Of a DNA stretch of 64,000 bases, positions 43,677-52,654 are shown in pieces. The translations under genes and the position numbers were made by a program. Source of the DNA: Pseudonocardia sp. T1-2H (GTDB lineage Bacteria > Actinomycetota > Actinomycetes > Mycobacteriales > Pseudonocardiaceae); the NCBI RefSeq assembly GCF_038039215.1, contig NZ_JBBPCL010000003.1, positions 62,001-126,000 on the forward strand, written 5' to 3'. Numbering within the stretch: the stretch's first letter is position 1; every line of letters starts with the position of its first letter. Below the pieces are notes generated by a model. It worked only from the letters and a program-made list of their open reading frames with translations, made no database searches and had not been told where the DNA came from.

Positions 43677-45889
43677 ACCATCTCCTTCGCAATCTCGTCC
43701 TCATCGATGCCGTGCTGCGGGTGGTAGTCGCCGAGCCACTCCCGCAGGTCCCCCACCACCGGGGCGGACAGCGCGGCGACGTCGGGGCGGGCCATCAGCC
43801 GCTCGGGCATCGCGACGGTGAACCGCTGCAGCGCCCGGAAGAGGTCGCGCCGCGCCCCGTCGGTGGCGCGCAGCTCGGCGAGCAGCCGGGCGGCCTCGCC
43901 GTCGCCGTCGTAGCCGGTCACCACCACCGGCACGGTCTCGTCATCGAGCATCCGGAACGCCAACCGCGGATTGCGGGCGCCCGACTCCCCGGCCTCGATC
44001 CATGGCCCGTCCGCCACCGCGGCGAAATCCAGCCCTCGACGGTTCCGCTGAATCGTCGTCGCCCGCTGGCCGCGATCGGTGCCCATGGCCTCGTACAACC
44101 GCCGGTAGTAGTCCTCCAGCACGATGAGGTCATCGGGGTCCGCGCGGCCCGGGCCGAAGCAGATCGAGGTCACCCCGACCGGGGTCCGATAGCTCGGGGG
44201 TGCCCCCGCGTCGGCCGCGTCGAACACGACCACGCGACCCGGCTCGGCGCGGCGGCCCTCCCGGTTGGCCCGGCCCGCCGCCTGCTGCAGCGAGTCCGCG
44301 GGGGCGAGCGCGCGGTAGACCGCGGGGAAGTCGACATCCACGCCGGCCTCAATCAGCTGGGTGGACACCAGCAACACCGGTTCGTCCGCGGCGAGGCGGT
44401 CCTGCACTTCGGCGAGCACCGCGCGCCGGTGCGCCGGGCACATCCGGGTGGACAGATGCCGCACCGCGCCGCCGCGCTCGTTGAGCAAGCCGGCCAGCTC
44501 TCGCGCATCGCGCACGGTGTTCACCACGACCAGCGCCTGGCGCTGGGAGGCAACCCGGTCGGCGACCTCAGCCAGCGTCGGCTGGGGATCCAGCCACCAC
44601 TCGTAGCGCACCCGGCGCAGCCGGTCGTAGACCGCGGCAGGCTGGTCCACCACGTCGGTGATGCGCATCTGCTGCCACACCTGCAGATGTTGGAACGCGG
44701 GCTGGGTCGCGGAGGCGAGCAGGACAGTGGTGCCGAAGTGCTCGGTCAGCAGCCGCAGCCCGTCGAGGATCGGCACCAGCAGCTGCGCGGGCAACGCCTG
44801 CACCTCATCCAGCACGATCACCGCGTTCGCCAGCCGGTGCAGCTTGCGCGACCGGGCCGGTTTGCGCCCGAACAGCGAGTCGAACAACTGCACCGTGGTC
44901 GTGACCACGAACGGGGCGTCCCAGTTCTCCGCGCCCAGCCGGGCCCGATCCCCGTCCTGCTCGACCGCCGAGTGGTGCTCCACGACGTTCTCCGCGCCGA
45001 GGAGCTCACGGTAGACCTGGGCGTTCTGCTCGGTGATCGTCACGAACGGCACCGCCACGATCACCCGGGACTGGCCGTACCGGACCGCGTGATGCAGCGC
45101 GAACGCCGCCGCCGTCATCGTCTTGCCCGACCCGGTCGGCGCCGGCAGCCGGTACAACCCGGGCGGGCCAGCCGCCGCGGCCACCGCCGCCGCGTACAGC
45201 TCCGCGCGCACACCGTCGACCGGGGAGGCTGGCCGGTCGGCCAGCAGCGCCGCCCGCCGGTGCTCGAAGCGGCGCAGCAGCGTGGCCATGTCCGCCGGCG
45301 GCGCAACCTGCGGGCCGGCGAGCCCGGCGAAGTGCGCCCCGGTGTCGAGGTGATCGGCATCGACCAGCGCGGAGAACGCCAACCGCAGGCCCATCTCCAG
45401 CACCAGCGGATCCCGCCGCCACGCCTCGGGGATCAGTGGCTCCCCGTCGATGATGGGGCGCGCCTCTGGCAGCTCCGCCAATAGCCGGTCGGCTGTGGCG
45501 CGATCGGCCGGATCGAGGTCCTTCGCGACGAACCCCCGCAGGTCTTCCAGCGCCCCGAGGCCGCCGTGGTGGCCCAGCACAGCGAGCGCCGCCGGTCCCG
45601 CCGCGTCGAGCAGCAGCCGGGCGCCCAGCGACTTGTGATCCCCACCCACCCGGTTGCCGGTGCCGTCGGCTCCGCGTAGGCGGTCCTGCCAGCCACAGTC
45701 GGCCTTGCCCGCGTCGTGCAGCAGACCCAGCGCCGCGCCCAGATCACCGGCCCCGAACGGCGCGGTGAAGTTGCGAGTGAGGGCGGCCGTCGACCGGAGA
45801 TGCCCCGCCAAGCTGTGCCAGCGACCCGCTCCGTTCCGGCTATGCGCCCACAAAGCGAGGCTCGGGTTGTAGCCCGACCGCGAGGTCAA
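43670..45889 (-). CDS. cas3: Cas3 nuclease-helicase (type I-C)
   Basis: This 739-residue protein has an N-terminal HD nuclease (WHSLAGHLRST, LLHDAGKADCGW, GDHKSLGARLL, LGHHGGLGAL). A superfamily 2 helicase follows: Walker A PTGSGKT, DEVQ box, SATQP motif III, and STQLIEAGVDVD plus QAAGRANREG as motifs V and VI. It degrades the non-target strand after Cascade binding. The first in-frame start is a TTG at 45889 that overlaps the stop of the upstream PH-domain gene (TTGA), which implies coupled translation. Confidence 0.96.
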   Translation of the reverse strand: MTSRSGYNPSLALWAHSRNGAGRWHSLAGHLRSTAALTRNFTAPFGAGDLGAALGLLHDAGKADCGWQDRLRGADGTGNRVGGDHKSLGARLLLDAAGPAALAVLGHHGGLGALEDLRGFVAKDLDPADRATADRLLAELPEARPIIDGEPLIPEAWRRDPLVLEMGLRLAFSALVDADHLDTGAHFAGLAGPQVAPPADMATLLRRFEHRRAALLADRPASPVDGVRAELYAAAVAAAAGPPGLYRLPAPTGSGKTMTAAAFALHHAVRYGQSRVIVAVPFVTITEQNAQVYRELLGAENVVEHHSAVEQDGDRARLGAENWDAPFVVTTTVQLFDSLFGRKPARSRKLHRLANAVIVLDEVQALPAQLLVPILDGLRLLTEHFGTTVLLASATQPAFQHLQVWQQMRITDVVDQPAAVYDRLRRVRYEWWLDPQPTLAEVADRVASQRQALVVVNTVRDARELAGLLNERGGAVRHLSTRMCPAHRRAVLAEVQDRLAADEPVLLVSTQLIEAGVDVDFPAVYRALAPADSLQQAAGRANREGRRAEPGRVVVFDAADAGAPPSYRTPVGVTSICFGPGRADPDDLIVLEDYYRRLYEAMGTDRGQRATTIQRNRRGLDFAAVADGPWIEAGESGARNPRLAFRMLDDETVPVVVTGYDGDGEAARLLAELRATDGARRDLFRALQRFTVAMPERLMARPDVAALSAPVVGDLREWLGDYHPQHGIDEDEIAKEMVW

Positions 45890-46263
45890 CGTGCGACGTA
45901 GTTGCTCAGCAGCGCCTGCACCTCGTAGACGTCCGCACCTTTGCCGAACTGCTTACTGATCGGCGTGGGGCTGCCCGACAGCCAGATCTTCAACTCCGCG
46001 TCGAGGTCGAAGGTCCCCGCCGTCTCGACGCTGAAGTGCGTGATGCTCCGGTACGGCACGGTGTGGTACTCGACCTTCCGCCCGGTCATGCCCTGCTTGT
46101 CGACCAGGATCAACCGCCGATCGGTGAACAGAAAGGCATCCCGCACCAGCTGATAGGCCGCCTGGACCTGCTCACCCTGCCCCAGCAGCCGGGAGTACTC
46201 CTGCGCCGCGGCGGCGGGATCGATGCGGGAGGCGTTGCCGATGATTCCGTCCAGAAGGCCCAC
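45886..46263 (-). CDS. Bacterial PH-domain protein (bPH1/YvbH-like)
   Basis: This 125-residue protein reads EYSRLLGQGEQVQAAYQLVR, then DAFLFTDRRLILVDKQGMTG and VEYHTVPYRSITHFSVETAG, the strand order of the bacterial pleckstrin-homology domain (FLFTDRRLIL and PYRSITHF are hallmarks). No membrane segment is seen. The last codon and stop overlap the cas3 start, so it may be the first gene of the CRISPR operon. The molecular role of bPH1 proteins is not settled, and a link to CRISPR is inference. Confidence 0.85.
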   Translation of the reverse strand: MGLLDGIIGNASRIDPAAAAQEYSRLLGQGEQVQAAYQLVRDAFLFTDRRLILVDKQGMTGRKVEYHTVPYRSITHFSVETAGTFDLDAELKIWLSGSPTPISKQFGKGADVYEVQALLSNYVAR

Positions 46264-46672
46264 AGGGCTGCTCCGTTAGTCAGAGGGGTCTGACTCTGTG
46301 TCGTTCCCCTCAAATCGCGCGTTACGTGCTGCTCGTCGGGCCATCAGGACTGACTAGACGCCGGGCCCGCGGCGGGATCTGCGGGGCTGTGGCTTCCACC
46401 AACTATGGGAGGTGCACGGTAGACGCCGGGTGCGTTCACCGGCTCCACGTGATCATCTCAGGGCGCCACTCCGCCCGCCGTCTTCGCCTGAGCCGCCGTG
46501 GGTTCGGGCACGAGCCCAGGCCGCCCAGTCCGCGGTGAAGTGGGCGACCAGACCACTCACGAGCGATTGGTCGCTGACGACATGGCCGCCTGACCCACCT
46601 CCAAATGAAAACAACCGGCAGAGACGGGAGTTGATGAGGCGGGAGTAGCGGGAGGCGCTAGCCTCGGCCACG
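46264..46672. other. Intergenic region upstream of the CRISPR operon
   Basis: It must contain the cas-operon promoter (minus strand) and that of the acetyltransferase (plus strand). No gene or clear hexamers are identified. Confidence 0.5.
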
Positions 46673-47191
46673 ATGATCCGTGATCGGAGGGACGAGGACC
46701 TCGACCGCCTCGGCGACATCGTCTCCAAGCTGGATGACCAGGCCAGCATCCTCGCGGGGCGACGGCCACGGGACTGGCTCCAGGAAGTCGAGGCCGAGCG
46801 CTCATGGGTGTTCGACCAGGCGCCGGTGAGCGTCGCTCCCACCAAGAACGTGGTCGGTCACGTCCAGATCTACCGACCGCGACACGCGCCCTGGGCTGAC
46901 GACGTCAGCGCGCACACCGGCCGCCAGTTCGATGACCTGCTGGTGATTGGACGACTGTTCGTGAAGCCGGTCAAGCACGACTACGGCATCGCGCGGTACC
47001 TGCTGAAGGAGGCAGTGAAATATGTCGAGACCCGGGGGCGTCTCGCGGTGCTCGACCCTGCCAGCCTCGCCTTCGTCCCTCGATCGCTGTGCGCAAAGCT
47101 CGGCTTCGAGGAGGTCCGGACCGATGCCCATGCTGCGGATCAACGCGTCCTGGTCCGGCAGCCGATGGGCGCCGAGCGGGCGATATCCTGA
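46673..47191 (+). CDS. GNAT-family acetyltransferase
   Basis: This 172-residue protein reads MIRDRRDEDLDRLGDIVSKL, has a VVGHVQIYRPRHAPWAD strand, and then the acetyl-CoA segment LLVIGRLFVKPVKHDYGIAR followed by YLLKEAVKYVETRG. The pyrophosphate-binding loop is the less common KHDYGIARYLL instead of RGxGxG/A. It would acetylate an amine in the cytosol; no substrate is suggested by the neighbours. Confidence 0.75.
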   Translation: MIRDRRDEDLDRLGDIVSKLDDQASILAGRRPRDWLQEVEAERSWVFDQAPVSVAPTKNVVGHVQIYRPRHAPWADDVSAHTGRQFDDLLVIGRLFVKPVKHDYGIARYLLKEAVKYVETRGRLAVLDPASLAFVPRSLCAKLGFEEVRTDAHAADQRVLVRQPMGAERAIS

Positions 47192-47237
47192 CTCGGCGTT
47201 GCTCGAGCCCTGACCAGGCATGATCGGCACCAGCCAG

Positions 47238-47545
47238 CTACGCGATGTCCAGCGCCCTCACCAAGAGGTCAGCTCCTGCATCTGCTGAAGCTCCCGTCCT
47301 TGAACTTGATTGCCGATAATCAGACTTATGACAGTGGGGCCCGCGGCTCTTGTCGAGGTGCCGGTAGACGGTGGGGCGGGTGCCGCCGAACTCCGCCGCG
47401 ATCTGGGCCACGGTGTAGGCGCGCTTACCGTCGTTGCCGACCTCGTCGTACATCTGCTGGGCGAGCTTGACCTGCCGGGGGCCGAGTTTCGGCTTCTGTC
47501 CGCCAATGCGGCCGCGGGTCCGGGCACGAGTGCAGGTGAGAATGC
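47238..47545 (-). pseudogene. Serine resolvase, C-terminal remnant
   Basis: The minus strand reads RTRGRIGGQKPKLGPRQVKL, then AQQMYDEVGNDG and YTVAQIAAEFGGTRPTVYRH. This is the linker and helix-turn-helix of a Tn3/Hin-type resolvase, closely similar to the intact one at 49029-49631. The catalytic domain is absent and the C-terminus drifts into unrelated sequence. Confidence 0.7.
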
Positions 47546-47696
47546 GGTAGACCGCCGGAGGCAGACGTCCTGAAGCGACCGTGACAGGTCATGTGGATTG
47601 CCGCGACGCGGTTCGCGCTGGGAGGCTGCTCGGGCTTATCTCCGGCGCGGTGGACGGTGGACGGCGTGGGCTCGGTAGGGCGTCCCGGAGGGTCTC

Positions 47697-48938
47697 ATGG
47701 TTAGGCACGGACGACGAGTGGTCCGGTGGTTGACGGCGGTGAGTGCGGCCCTGGCCACGCTCGGGCTCGGGCTCGGGCTCGGGGCGGCGGCGCCGGCGGC
47801 GCTCGCGGAGCAGGCACCACCTGACGAGGCGGCGAAGGTGGTGGACACGGTCCGCTCCACGATGGAGTCCGCCCACCTCAGGGCGGTCATCGTGAAGGTC
47901 ACCCGGGGAGAAGACGTCGTGCTCCGGGAGGCCTTCGGCCCGTCGATGGAGGGCGTGCCCGCCTCGCCCGACATGCACTTCCGCAACGGTGCCGTGGCGT
48001 TCGCCTACGTGAGCACCCTGCTGCTGAAGTTCGTCGATGAGGGCAGGGTGGGGCTCGACGACCCGATCGCGCGCTGGGAGCCGACTCTGCCCTACGCGGA
48101 CACGGTCACCCTCCGGATGCTGACCAACCAGACCACCGGCTACCCCGACTACGAGACGGACCCGGCGTGGCTCGCGGCCTTCAACGCCGACCCCTTCCAC
48201 CTCTTCACCTACGAGGAGCGGCTGAAGTACGCGTTCAGCAGGCCGCAACAGTTCCCGCCCGGCACGAACTGGAGCTACGCGCACACCAACTTCATGATCC
48301 TCGGCGAGATCCTCGCGAAGATCGGCGGCAAGCCGCTCGACGCTCTGCTCGCGGAGAAGGTGCTCGGCCCGATGGGCTTGGAGGACACGGTCGGAACCCT
48401 GACCTCGGAGGTCCCGGAACCGGCCCTGCACACCTACACCGGTGAGCGGAAGCCGGCGCTCGGCACGCCGCCAGCCACCTTCAGCGAGGAGGCGACCTAC
48501 TGGAATACACAGTGGGGCACGCCGATGGGCGCGAACCAGACCACCACAATCGACGACCTGGCCACCACTGCGGTCGCCGTCGGCACCGGCTCTCTGCTGT
48601 CCCCGGCGAGCCGGGAGGCGATGACCGGACCGAGCCTGCTGGGCTTCGGCACGAAGGAACCGGCGTGCGAGCCGACCTGCTTCACCCAGGTCGACGGCTA
48701 CAACTACGGCCTGGGCGTGGTCCGCTCAGGCTCGTGGATCCTGCAGAACCCGCAGTTGAGCGGCTTCTCCGCGACCGAGGCCTACCTCCCATCGCACAAG
48801 ATTGCGATCGCGGTCGCGGTGACCTACCTTCCCGAGGCGTTCGACGCCCAGGGCAACTTCGCGAACAGCAGCGACCTGCTCTTCCGTCGGATCGGCGCGG
48901 TCGTGGCGCCGGACGCGGCCCCACCGATGCCGAAGTAG
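47697..48938 (+). CDS. Exported serine-hydrolase (class C beta-lactamase) homologue lacking SxxK
   Basis: This 413-residue protein has a signal peptide (VRWLTAVSAALATLGLGLGL, cleavage near AALAEQ). The family core is clear: FVDEGRVGLDDPIARWEPTL, TVTLRMLTNQTTGYPDY, a Tyr194-Ala-His segment in GTNWSYAHTNFMILGEIL, and the C-terminal serpin-like end. But where active relatives have SxxK, this one has Ala99-Val-Ala-Phe102 in FRNGAVAFAY, so both nucleophile and base are missing. It may be a binding protein or pseudoenzyme. It sits between a resolvase remnant and an intact resolvase, so it may have moved with them. Confidence 0.8.
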   Translation: MVRHGRRVVRWLTAVSAALATLGLGLGLGAAAPAALAEQAPPDEAAKVVDTVRSTMESAHLRAVIVKVTRGEDVVLREAFGPSMEGVPASPDMHFRNGAVAFAYVSTLLLKFVDEGRVGLDDPIARWEPTLPYADTVTLRMLTNQTTGYPDYETDPAWLAAFNADPFHLFTYEERLKYAFSRPQQFPPGTNWSYAHTNFMILGEILAKIGGKPLDALLAEKVLGPMGLEDTVGTLTSEVPEPALHTYTGERKPALGTPPATFSEEATYWNTQWGTPMGANQTTTIDDLATTAVAVGTGSLLSPASREAMTGPSLLGFGTKEPACEPTCFTQVDGYNYGLGVVRSGSWILQNPQLSGFSATEAYLPSHKIAIAVAVTYLPEAFDAQGNFANSSDLLFRRIGAVVAPDAAPPMPK

Positions 48939-49028
48939 GGATCGCACGGCCCGGCATGCTCCGAGCCCGGCCGGCACCGGACGGGCCTGACGCGCTTGGC
49001 CGAGTTCGGCGCCCGACCGGAGCGGAGG

Positions 49029-49631
49029 TCAGCTGCTGACCCGCGCCGGCGGCGTCTCCCGCCGACTAGCCTCGAGTTCGTCGAGGCGGTCGAGATGGCG
49101 GTAGATCGTCGGCCGGGTGACGCCGAACTCGGCGGCGATCTGGGCGACGGTGAGTTCCCCAGCCTCGTACATCTCCCGCGCCAGCCGGGCTTGGCGCTCC
49201 CCCAGCTTCGGCTTCTGCCCGCCCGTCCTCCCCCGCGCCCGGGCGGCGGCGAGCCCGTCGCGGGTGCGCTCGGACATCAGGGCGTGTTCGAACTCGGCGA
49301 TCGCACCCAGAATCTGGAAGAACATCCGCCCGACCGCGGTCGAGGTGTCGATGCCCTGATCGAGCACCACCAGATCCACCCCCTCGTCCTGCAGCCGGCC
49401 GGAGAGGTCGATCAGGTGCTCCAGCGACCGGCCGAGGCGATCGAGCTTGGTGACCACGAGCTGGTCCCCCGCACGCAGCGTCCGCAGGGCCTCGTCGAGC
49501 TCGGGCCGGCGCGCCAGCTTCCCCGACGCGGTGTCGATGAACACCCGCTCGCAACCGGCCGCACTCAACGCGTCGGCTTGGGCCTCGGGATGTTGGTCGC
49601 GGGTGGAGACCCGTCCATAACCGATCCGCAC
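49029..49631 (-). CDS. Serine recombinase (resolvase/invertase family)
   Basis: This 200-residue protein is complete. It opens MRIGYGRVSTRDQHPEAQAD with the catalytic Ser9 (GRVST). It continues QLVVTKLDRLGRSLEHLIDL (conserved active-site Arg residues) and AIAEFEHALMSERTRDGLAA. A helix-turn-helix closes it (LTVAQIAAEFGVTRPTIYRH). This is the Tn3-resolvase/Hin size class, which resolves cointegrates or inverts short segments. No flanking res sites or transposase were identified, so the parent element is partial. Confidence 0.92.
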   Translation of the reverse strand: MRIGYGRVSTRDQHPEAQADALSAAGCERVFIDTASGKLARRPELDEALRTLRAGDQLVVTKLDRLGRSLEHLIDLSGRLQDEGVDLVVLDQGIDTSTAVGRMFFQILGAIAEFEHALMSERTRDGLAAARARGRTGGQKPKLGERQARLAREMYEAGELTVAQIAAEFGVTRPTIYRHLDRLDELEASRRETPPARVSS

Positions 49632-49988
49632 GCCGTGGAATGTATCGCAAACCCAGTTGTGCGTGACTTAGGCGCGGACACGAGTCTTGTTACAACCTTC
49701 ACCTGCGGAAACGCCCGGTCGTCGGAAGCGTCTCGCGAACGATCGTTTCTCCGACACCACGTCTCGGACTCCTGGCCTGCTGTCTCCGATGGCGCTGGGA
49801 CAGGTGAGGTCATGCCGGTGTCAGCTGGCTCCTCTGTTCATCGTGCTCGTATGGCCCACCTCACAGGCCCTTGCAAGACAGTTCGCAAGTCAGGTGTTGC
49901 GGTTACTGCGATTATTGCGGATAGTGCATCTAGCGGCTCCGCACGCCCGCGGCAGCCGCTAGCGATACAGAGAGGCCAGGAGGCCGTC
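49632..49988. other. Intergenic region with antitoxin promoter
   Basis: No gene is seen. The right end carries a promoter-like TTGCGG and GATAGT pair and an AGGAGG ribosome-binding site for the antitoxin gene. Confidence 0.5.
49897..49925 (+). promoter_or_regulatory. Possible sigma-70-type promoter of the antitoxin-PIN operon
   Basis: TTGCGG (49897-49902) and GATAGT (49920-49925) are 17 bases apart, 64 bases before the antitoxin ATG, in an AT-richer patch. Confidence 0.35.
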
Positions 49989-50447
49989 ATGGCATCCCTA
50001 CTGCTCGACCCGGTCCGCCCGGACGACACCGACGTCACCACCGCAGTTGAGGCGCTCCCGCACGTCAAGGACTACCTGACCCGGCACCCGGGTCATGAAG
50101 CTGTTCGACTGGTCGTCGACGACGAGCGCCAAGACTCCCTGACTGTCCCGCGTGGTGCGGTCGAACTGCTGGCCCGCATCCTCGCGCACATGGCCAAGGG
50201 TCAAGGCGTCTCCGTCGTTCCCTCACATGCGGAACTGACGACCCAGCAGGCCGCCGACATGCTCAACGTCAGTCGTCCGTTCCTCATCGGACTGCTCGAC
50301 GCGGGCGAGATCGAGTACCGCAAGGTCGGCAAGCACCGCCGGATCAAGGCCGAGTCACTGATCGCCTACATGCGCGAGGACGACCGCAGCCACCGCGCGG
50401 CCGCGGACGAACTCTCCTCGCTGAGCCAGGAGATGGGCCTGCTCTGA
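49989..50447 (+). CDS. Excisionase-type HTH antitoxin
   Basis: This 152-residue protein starts at the ATG at 49989, which has AGGAGG upstream. The N-terminal 80 residues are a dimer-type domain. Residues 85-135 form a MerR/excisionase-like helix-turn-helix: ELTTQQAADMLNVSRPFLIG, then LLDAGEIEYRKVGKHRRIKA. A PIN-domain gene starts one base after its stop. The pair is a recognised toxin-antitoxin layout: this protein would bind the toxin and repress the operon. Confidence 0.85.
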   Translation: MASLLLDPVRPDDTDVTTAVEALPHVKDYLTRHPGHEAVRLVVDDERQDSLTVPRGAVELLARILAHMAKGQGVSVVPSHAELTTQQAADMLNVSRPFLIGLLDAGEIEYRKVGKHRRIKAESLIAYMREDDRSHRAAADELSSLSQEMGLL

Positions 50448-50448
50448 C

Positions 50449-51000
50449 GTGGCTTTCGTAGTCCTCTATGACGCATGCGTGCTCTACCCGAACCTCCTGC
50501 GCGACCTGCTCATTCGGGTCGCGCAGGCAGGTTTGGTACAGGCGAAGTGGACGAACGAGATCCTCGAGGAGACCTTCCGCAACCTGAAGGAAGACCGCCC
50601 GGACCTGGACCCGGCGATGCTCGACCGCACCCGCGAGCTCATGGGCCGGGCGATCCGTGACGTCCTGATCACCGGCTATGAACCCCTGATCCCGATGCTC
50701 GAACTGCCGGACGCGAACGACCGTCATGTCCTCGCGGCCGCGATCAAAGCGCGTGCGCAGGTCATCGTCACCACCAACATCAAGGACTTTCCCAAACCTG
50801 CGCTGAGCCCATGGCAGATCGAGGCCCAGCACCCCGATGAGTTCGTGCACGACCTCGTCGACCTCCACCCGAAGGCCGTCTTCGGCGAGGTTCAGCGCAT
50901 CGCCGACTCGACGAGCAAGCCACCGCTGAGTGTCGATGAGGTGCTCACCGGACTCAGTCGCTGTGGACTGGTCGAGTCCGTCGCCGCACTCCGCTCCTGA
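50449..51000 (+). CDS. PIN-domain toxin
   Basis: This 183-residue protein begins at GTG 50449 and reads FVVLYDACVLYPNLLRDLLI, with the first PIN Asp in YDACVLYP. Further acidic residues are in LPDANDRHVLAAAIKARAQV, and IVTTNIKDFP follows. The acidic set (Asp, Glu, Asp, Asp) of a Mg-dependent RNase appears complete. It probably cleaves RNA when released from the HTH antitoxin. It is longer than classic VapC (about 130 residues), matching the larger PIN-3-type group paired with excisionase-like antitoxins. Confidence 0.85.
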   Translation: MAFVVLYDACVLYPNLLRDLLIRVAQAGLVQAKWTNEILEETFRNLKEDRPDLDPAMLDRTRELMGRAIRDVLITGYEPLIPMLELPDANDRHVLAAAIKARAQVIVTTNIKDFPKPALSPWQIEAQHPDEFVHDLVDLHPKAVFGEVQRIADSTSKPPLSVDEVLTGLSRCGLVESVAALRS

Positions 51001-51021
51001 TAGGTCTGCGGCGCCGGGCCG

Positions 51022-51228
51022 TTAGACCTCCTCCAGAGGCTCGACCCGCTTGAGGAACGAGCGGACGGCGAGGTAGTCGGCGAGCGGCTGCTTGTGCTCA
51101 CCGCAGGCCACCCAGACCTTCTCGCGGTCGGGAGTGTGCAGCCTGGGGTTGTTCCACACAACCGCCCAGGTCGCGGGGGCCTGGCATCCCTTGGCCGAGC
51201 AGATCGCTGGGCCCTCCTGGCCACTCAC
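51022..51228 (-). CDS. Small Cys-rich zinc-type protein
   Basis: From the GTG at 51228, 68 residues read AICSAKGCQAPATWAVVWNN, then WVACGEHKQPLADYLAVRSF. Four ligands (CxxxxC and CGEH) suit one zinc ion. Similar short proteins occur next to many actinobacterial genes, sometimes under misleading names. Longer frames upstream are low-complexity. Function unknown. Confidence 0.7.
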   Translation of the reverse strand: MSGQEGPAICSAKGCQAPATWAVVWNNPRLHTPDREKVWVACGEHKQPLADYLAVRSFLKRVEPLEEV

Positions 51229-51603
51229 CGGGTCAGTCTGGCAGGCGGGCGTGACCTGCCGCCAGGAGAGACCCGCCCGTCGTCGGCCGCCTCGACGGCC
51301 GCTCGGCTGTGCCGACGGCACGTCGTACGTCGCGGAGCAGACGCGCGAGGCGCATGCCCAGGTGATCCGCAGCCCCGGAGGCTGAGCTCCTGGCCGAGCA
51401 CGATCTGCCGTTAGCGTCGAACGACGTGCTGGTGATGCCGTCCGAGGCGTCGGCCGACGGCTGCGGATGACCGAGCTGGCCGGCCGGGTGCTGCTGTTGC
51501 GGTCGTGGCTGACCCGGCTGAACCGCCGCCCGTACAGCAAGATCCACTCAGTCGGCGACTCACTACCGACGGCTGGGTGGTGGATCCGGGCCTAGGCTGG
51601 GGT
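51229..51603. other. Intergenic region before moaA
   Basis: No gene is convincing; a short frame near 51467 (MTELAGRVLLLRSWLTRLNR) could be a scrap of a cofactor-synthesis gene but has no support. Confidence 0.4.
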
Positions 51604-52653
51604 ATGGCGCAAACATCGGGGGACGCAGGAGGGGACGCGGTCAGGCCGGCGGTCCGCGACCGCCGCGCCCGACCACTGCGCGACCTGCGGATATCGGTCA
51701 CCGACCGCTGCAACTTCCGCTGCGGCTACTGCATGCCGCGCGACGTCTTCGGCCCCGACCACGCGTTCCTGCCGCGCAGCGAGCTGCTGTCCTACGAAGA
51801 GCTCGGCCGGCTGGTACGGGTCTTCGCCGACCTCGGCGTCAGCAAGGTCCGGCTCACCGGCGGTGAGCCGCTGCTGCGCCGCGACCTCGACGCCCTGGTG
51901 TCCCTCGTCGCGTCGACACCGGGCATCACCGACGTCGCGCTGACCACCAACGGCTCGCTGCTCGCCAGCCACGCGCAGAGTCTGCGCCACGCGGGGCTGC
52001 ACCGCGTGACGGTCAGCCTGGACAGCCTCGACCCGACAGTGTTCGCGGCCATGGGCGACACGAAAGTCCCTCTGTCGAAGGTGCTCGACGGCATCGCCGC
52101 GGCCGCCGACGCCGGGTTGTCGCCAATCAAGCTCAACACCGTGCTGCGCCGAGGGATGAACGAGGCCGGTCTGCTCGACCTGGTCGAGTTCGCCCGCGAC
52201 GGCGGCCATGTGCTGCGGTGCATCGAGTACATGGACGTGGGCAACTCCAATGGCTGGGACCGGTCGGAGGTCGTCACCTCGGCCGAGGTGCTGGACCAGA
52301 TCGCCGCAATGCACCCGGTCGAACCCGTGGCGGCGGCGCGCCCGGGCGAGGTCGCCCAACGCTGGCGCTTCCTCGACGGACGTGGCGAGTTCGGGCTGAT
52401 CTCGTCGGTGAGCACGCCGTTCTGCAGCACCTGCACCCGAGCCAGGGTCACCGCGGTCGGCGAGCTCTACACCTGCTTGTTCGCCGCGCACGGGCGTGAC
52501 CTGCGCGGCCTGCTCCGGGGTGGGGTCGACGACGACGCGCTGCATGCTGCGATCGCCGCCGCTTGGGGCGCCCGGGACGACCGCTATTCCGAACTGCGTG
52601 GCCTGAGCACCGTAGACCTCCCGAAGCCGGAGATGTCCTACCTCGGCGGCTGA
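51604..52653 (+). CDS. moaA: GTP 3',8-cyclase MoaA
   Basis: This 349-residue protein starts at the ATG at 51604. The radical-SAM cluster is Cys36-x3-Cys40-x2-Cys43 in TDRCNFRCGYC. KVRLTGGEPLLRRDLD follows, and the second Fe-S cluster is FCSTCTRARVTAVGELYTCL. The C-terminus ends in Gly-Gly, as active MoaA proteins need. It turns GTP into 3',8-cyclo-7,8-dihydro-GTP, the first step of molybdenum-cofactor synthesis. No other moa gene is adjacent, so it is an isolated copy here. Confidence 0.95.
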   Translation: MAQTSGDAGGDAVRPAVRDRRARPLRDLRISVTDRCNFRCGYCMPRDVFGPDHAFLPRSELLSYEELGRLVRVFADLGVSKVRLTGGEPLLRRDLDALVSLVASTPGITDVALTTNGSLLASHAQSLRHAGLHRVTVSLDSLDPTVFAAMGDTKVPLSKVLDGIAAAADAGLSPIKLNTVLRRGMNEAGLLDLVEFARDGGHVLRCIEYMDVGNSNGWDRSEVVTSAEVLDQIAAMHPVEPVAAARPGEVAQRWRFLDGRGEFGLISSVSTPFCSTCTRARVTAVGELYTCLFAAHGRDLRGLLRGGVDDDALHAAIAAAWGARDDRYSELRGLSTVDLPKPEMSYLGG

Positions 52654-52654
52654 T

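Noticed and set aside
43712..45484. A 590-residue plus-strand ORF opposite cas3
   Set aside because: Pure Arg/Gly/Val-rich shadow of cas3; the minus-strand HD and helicase motifs are unambiguous.
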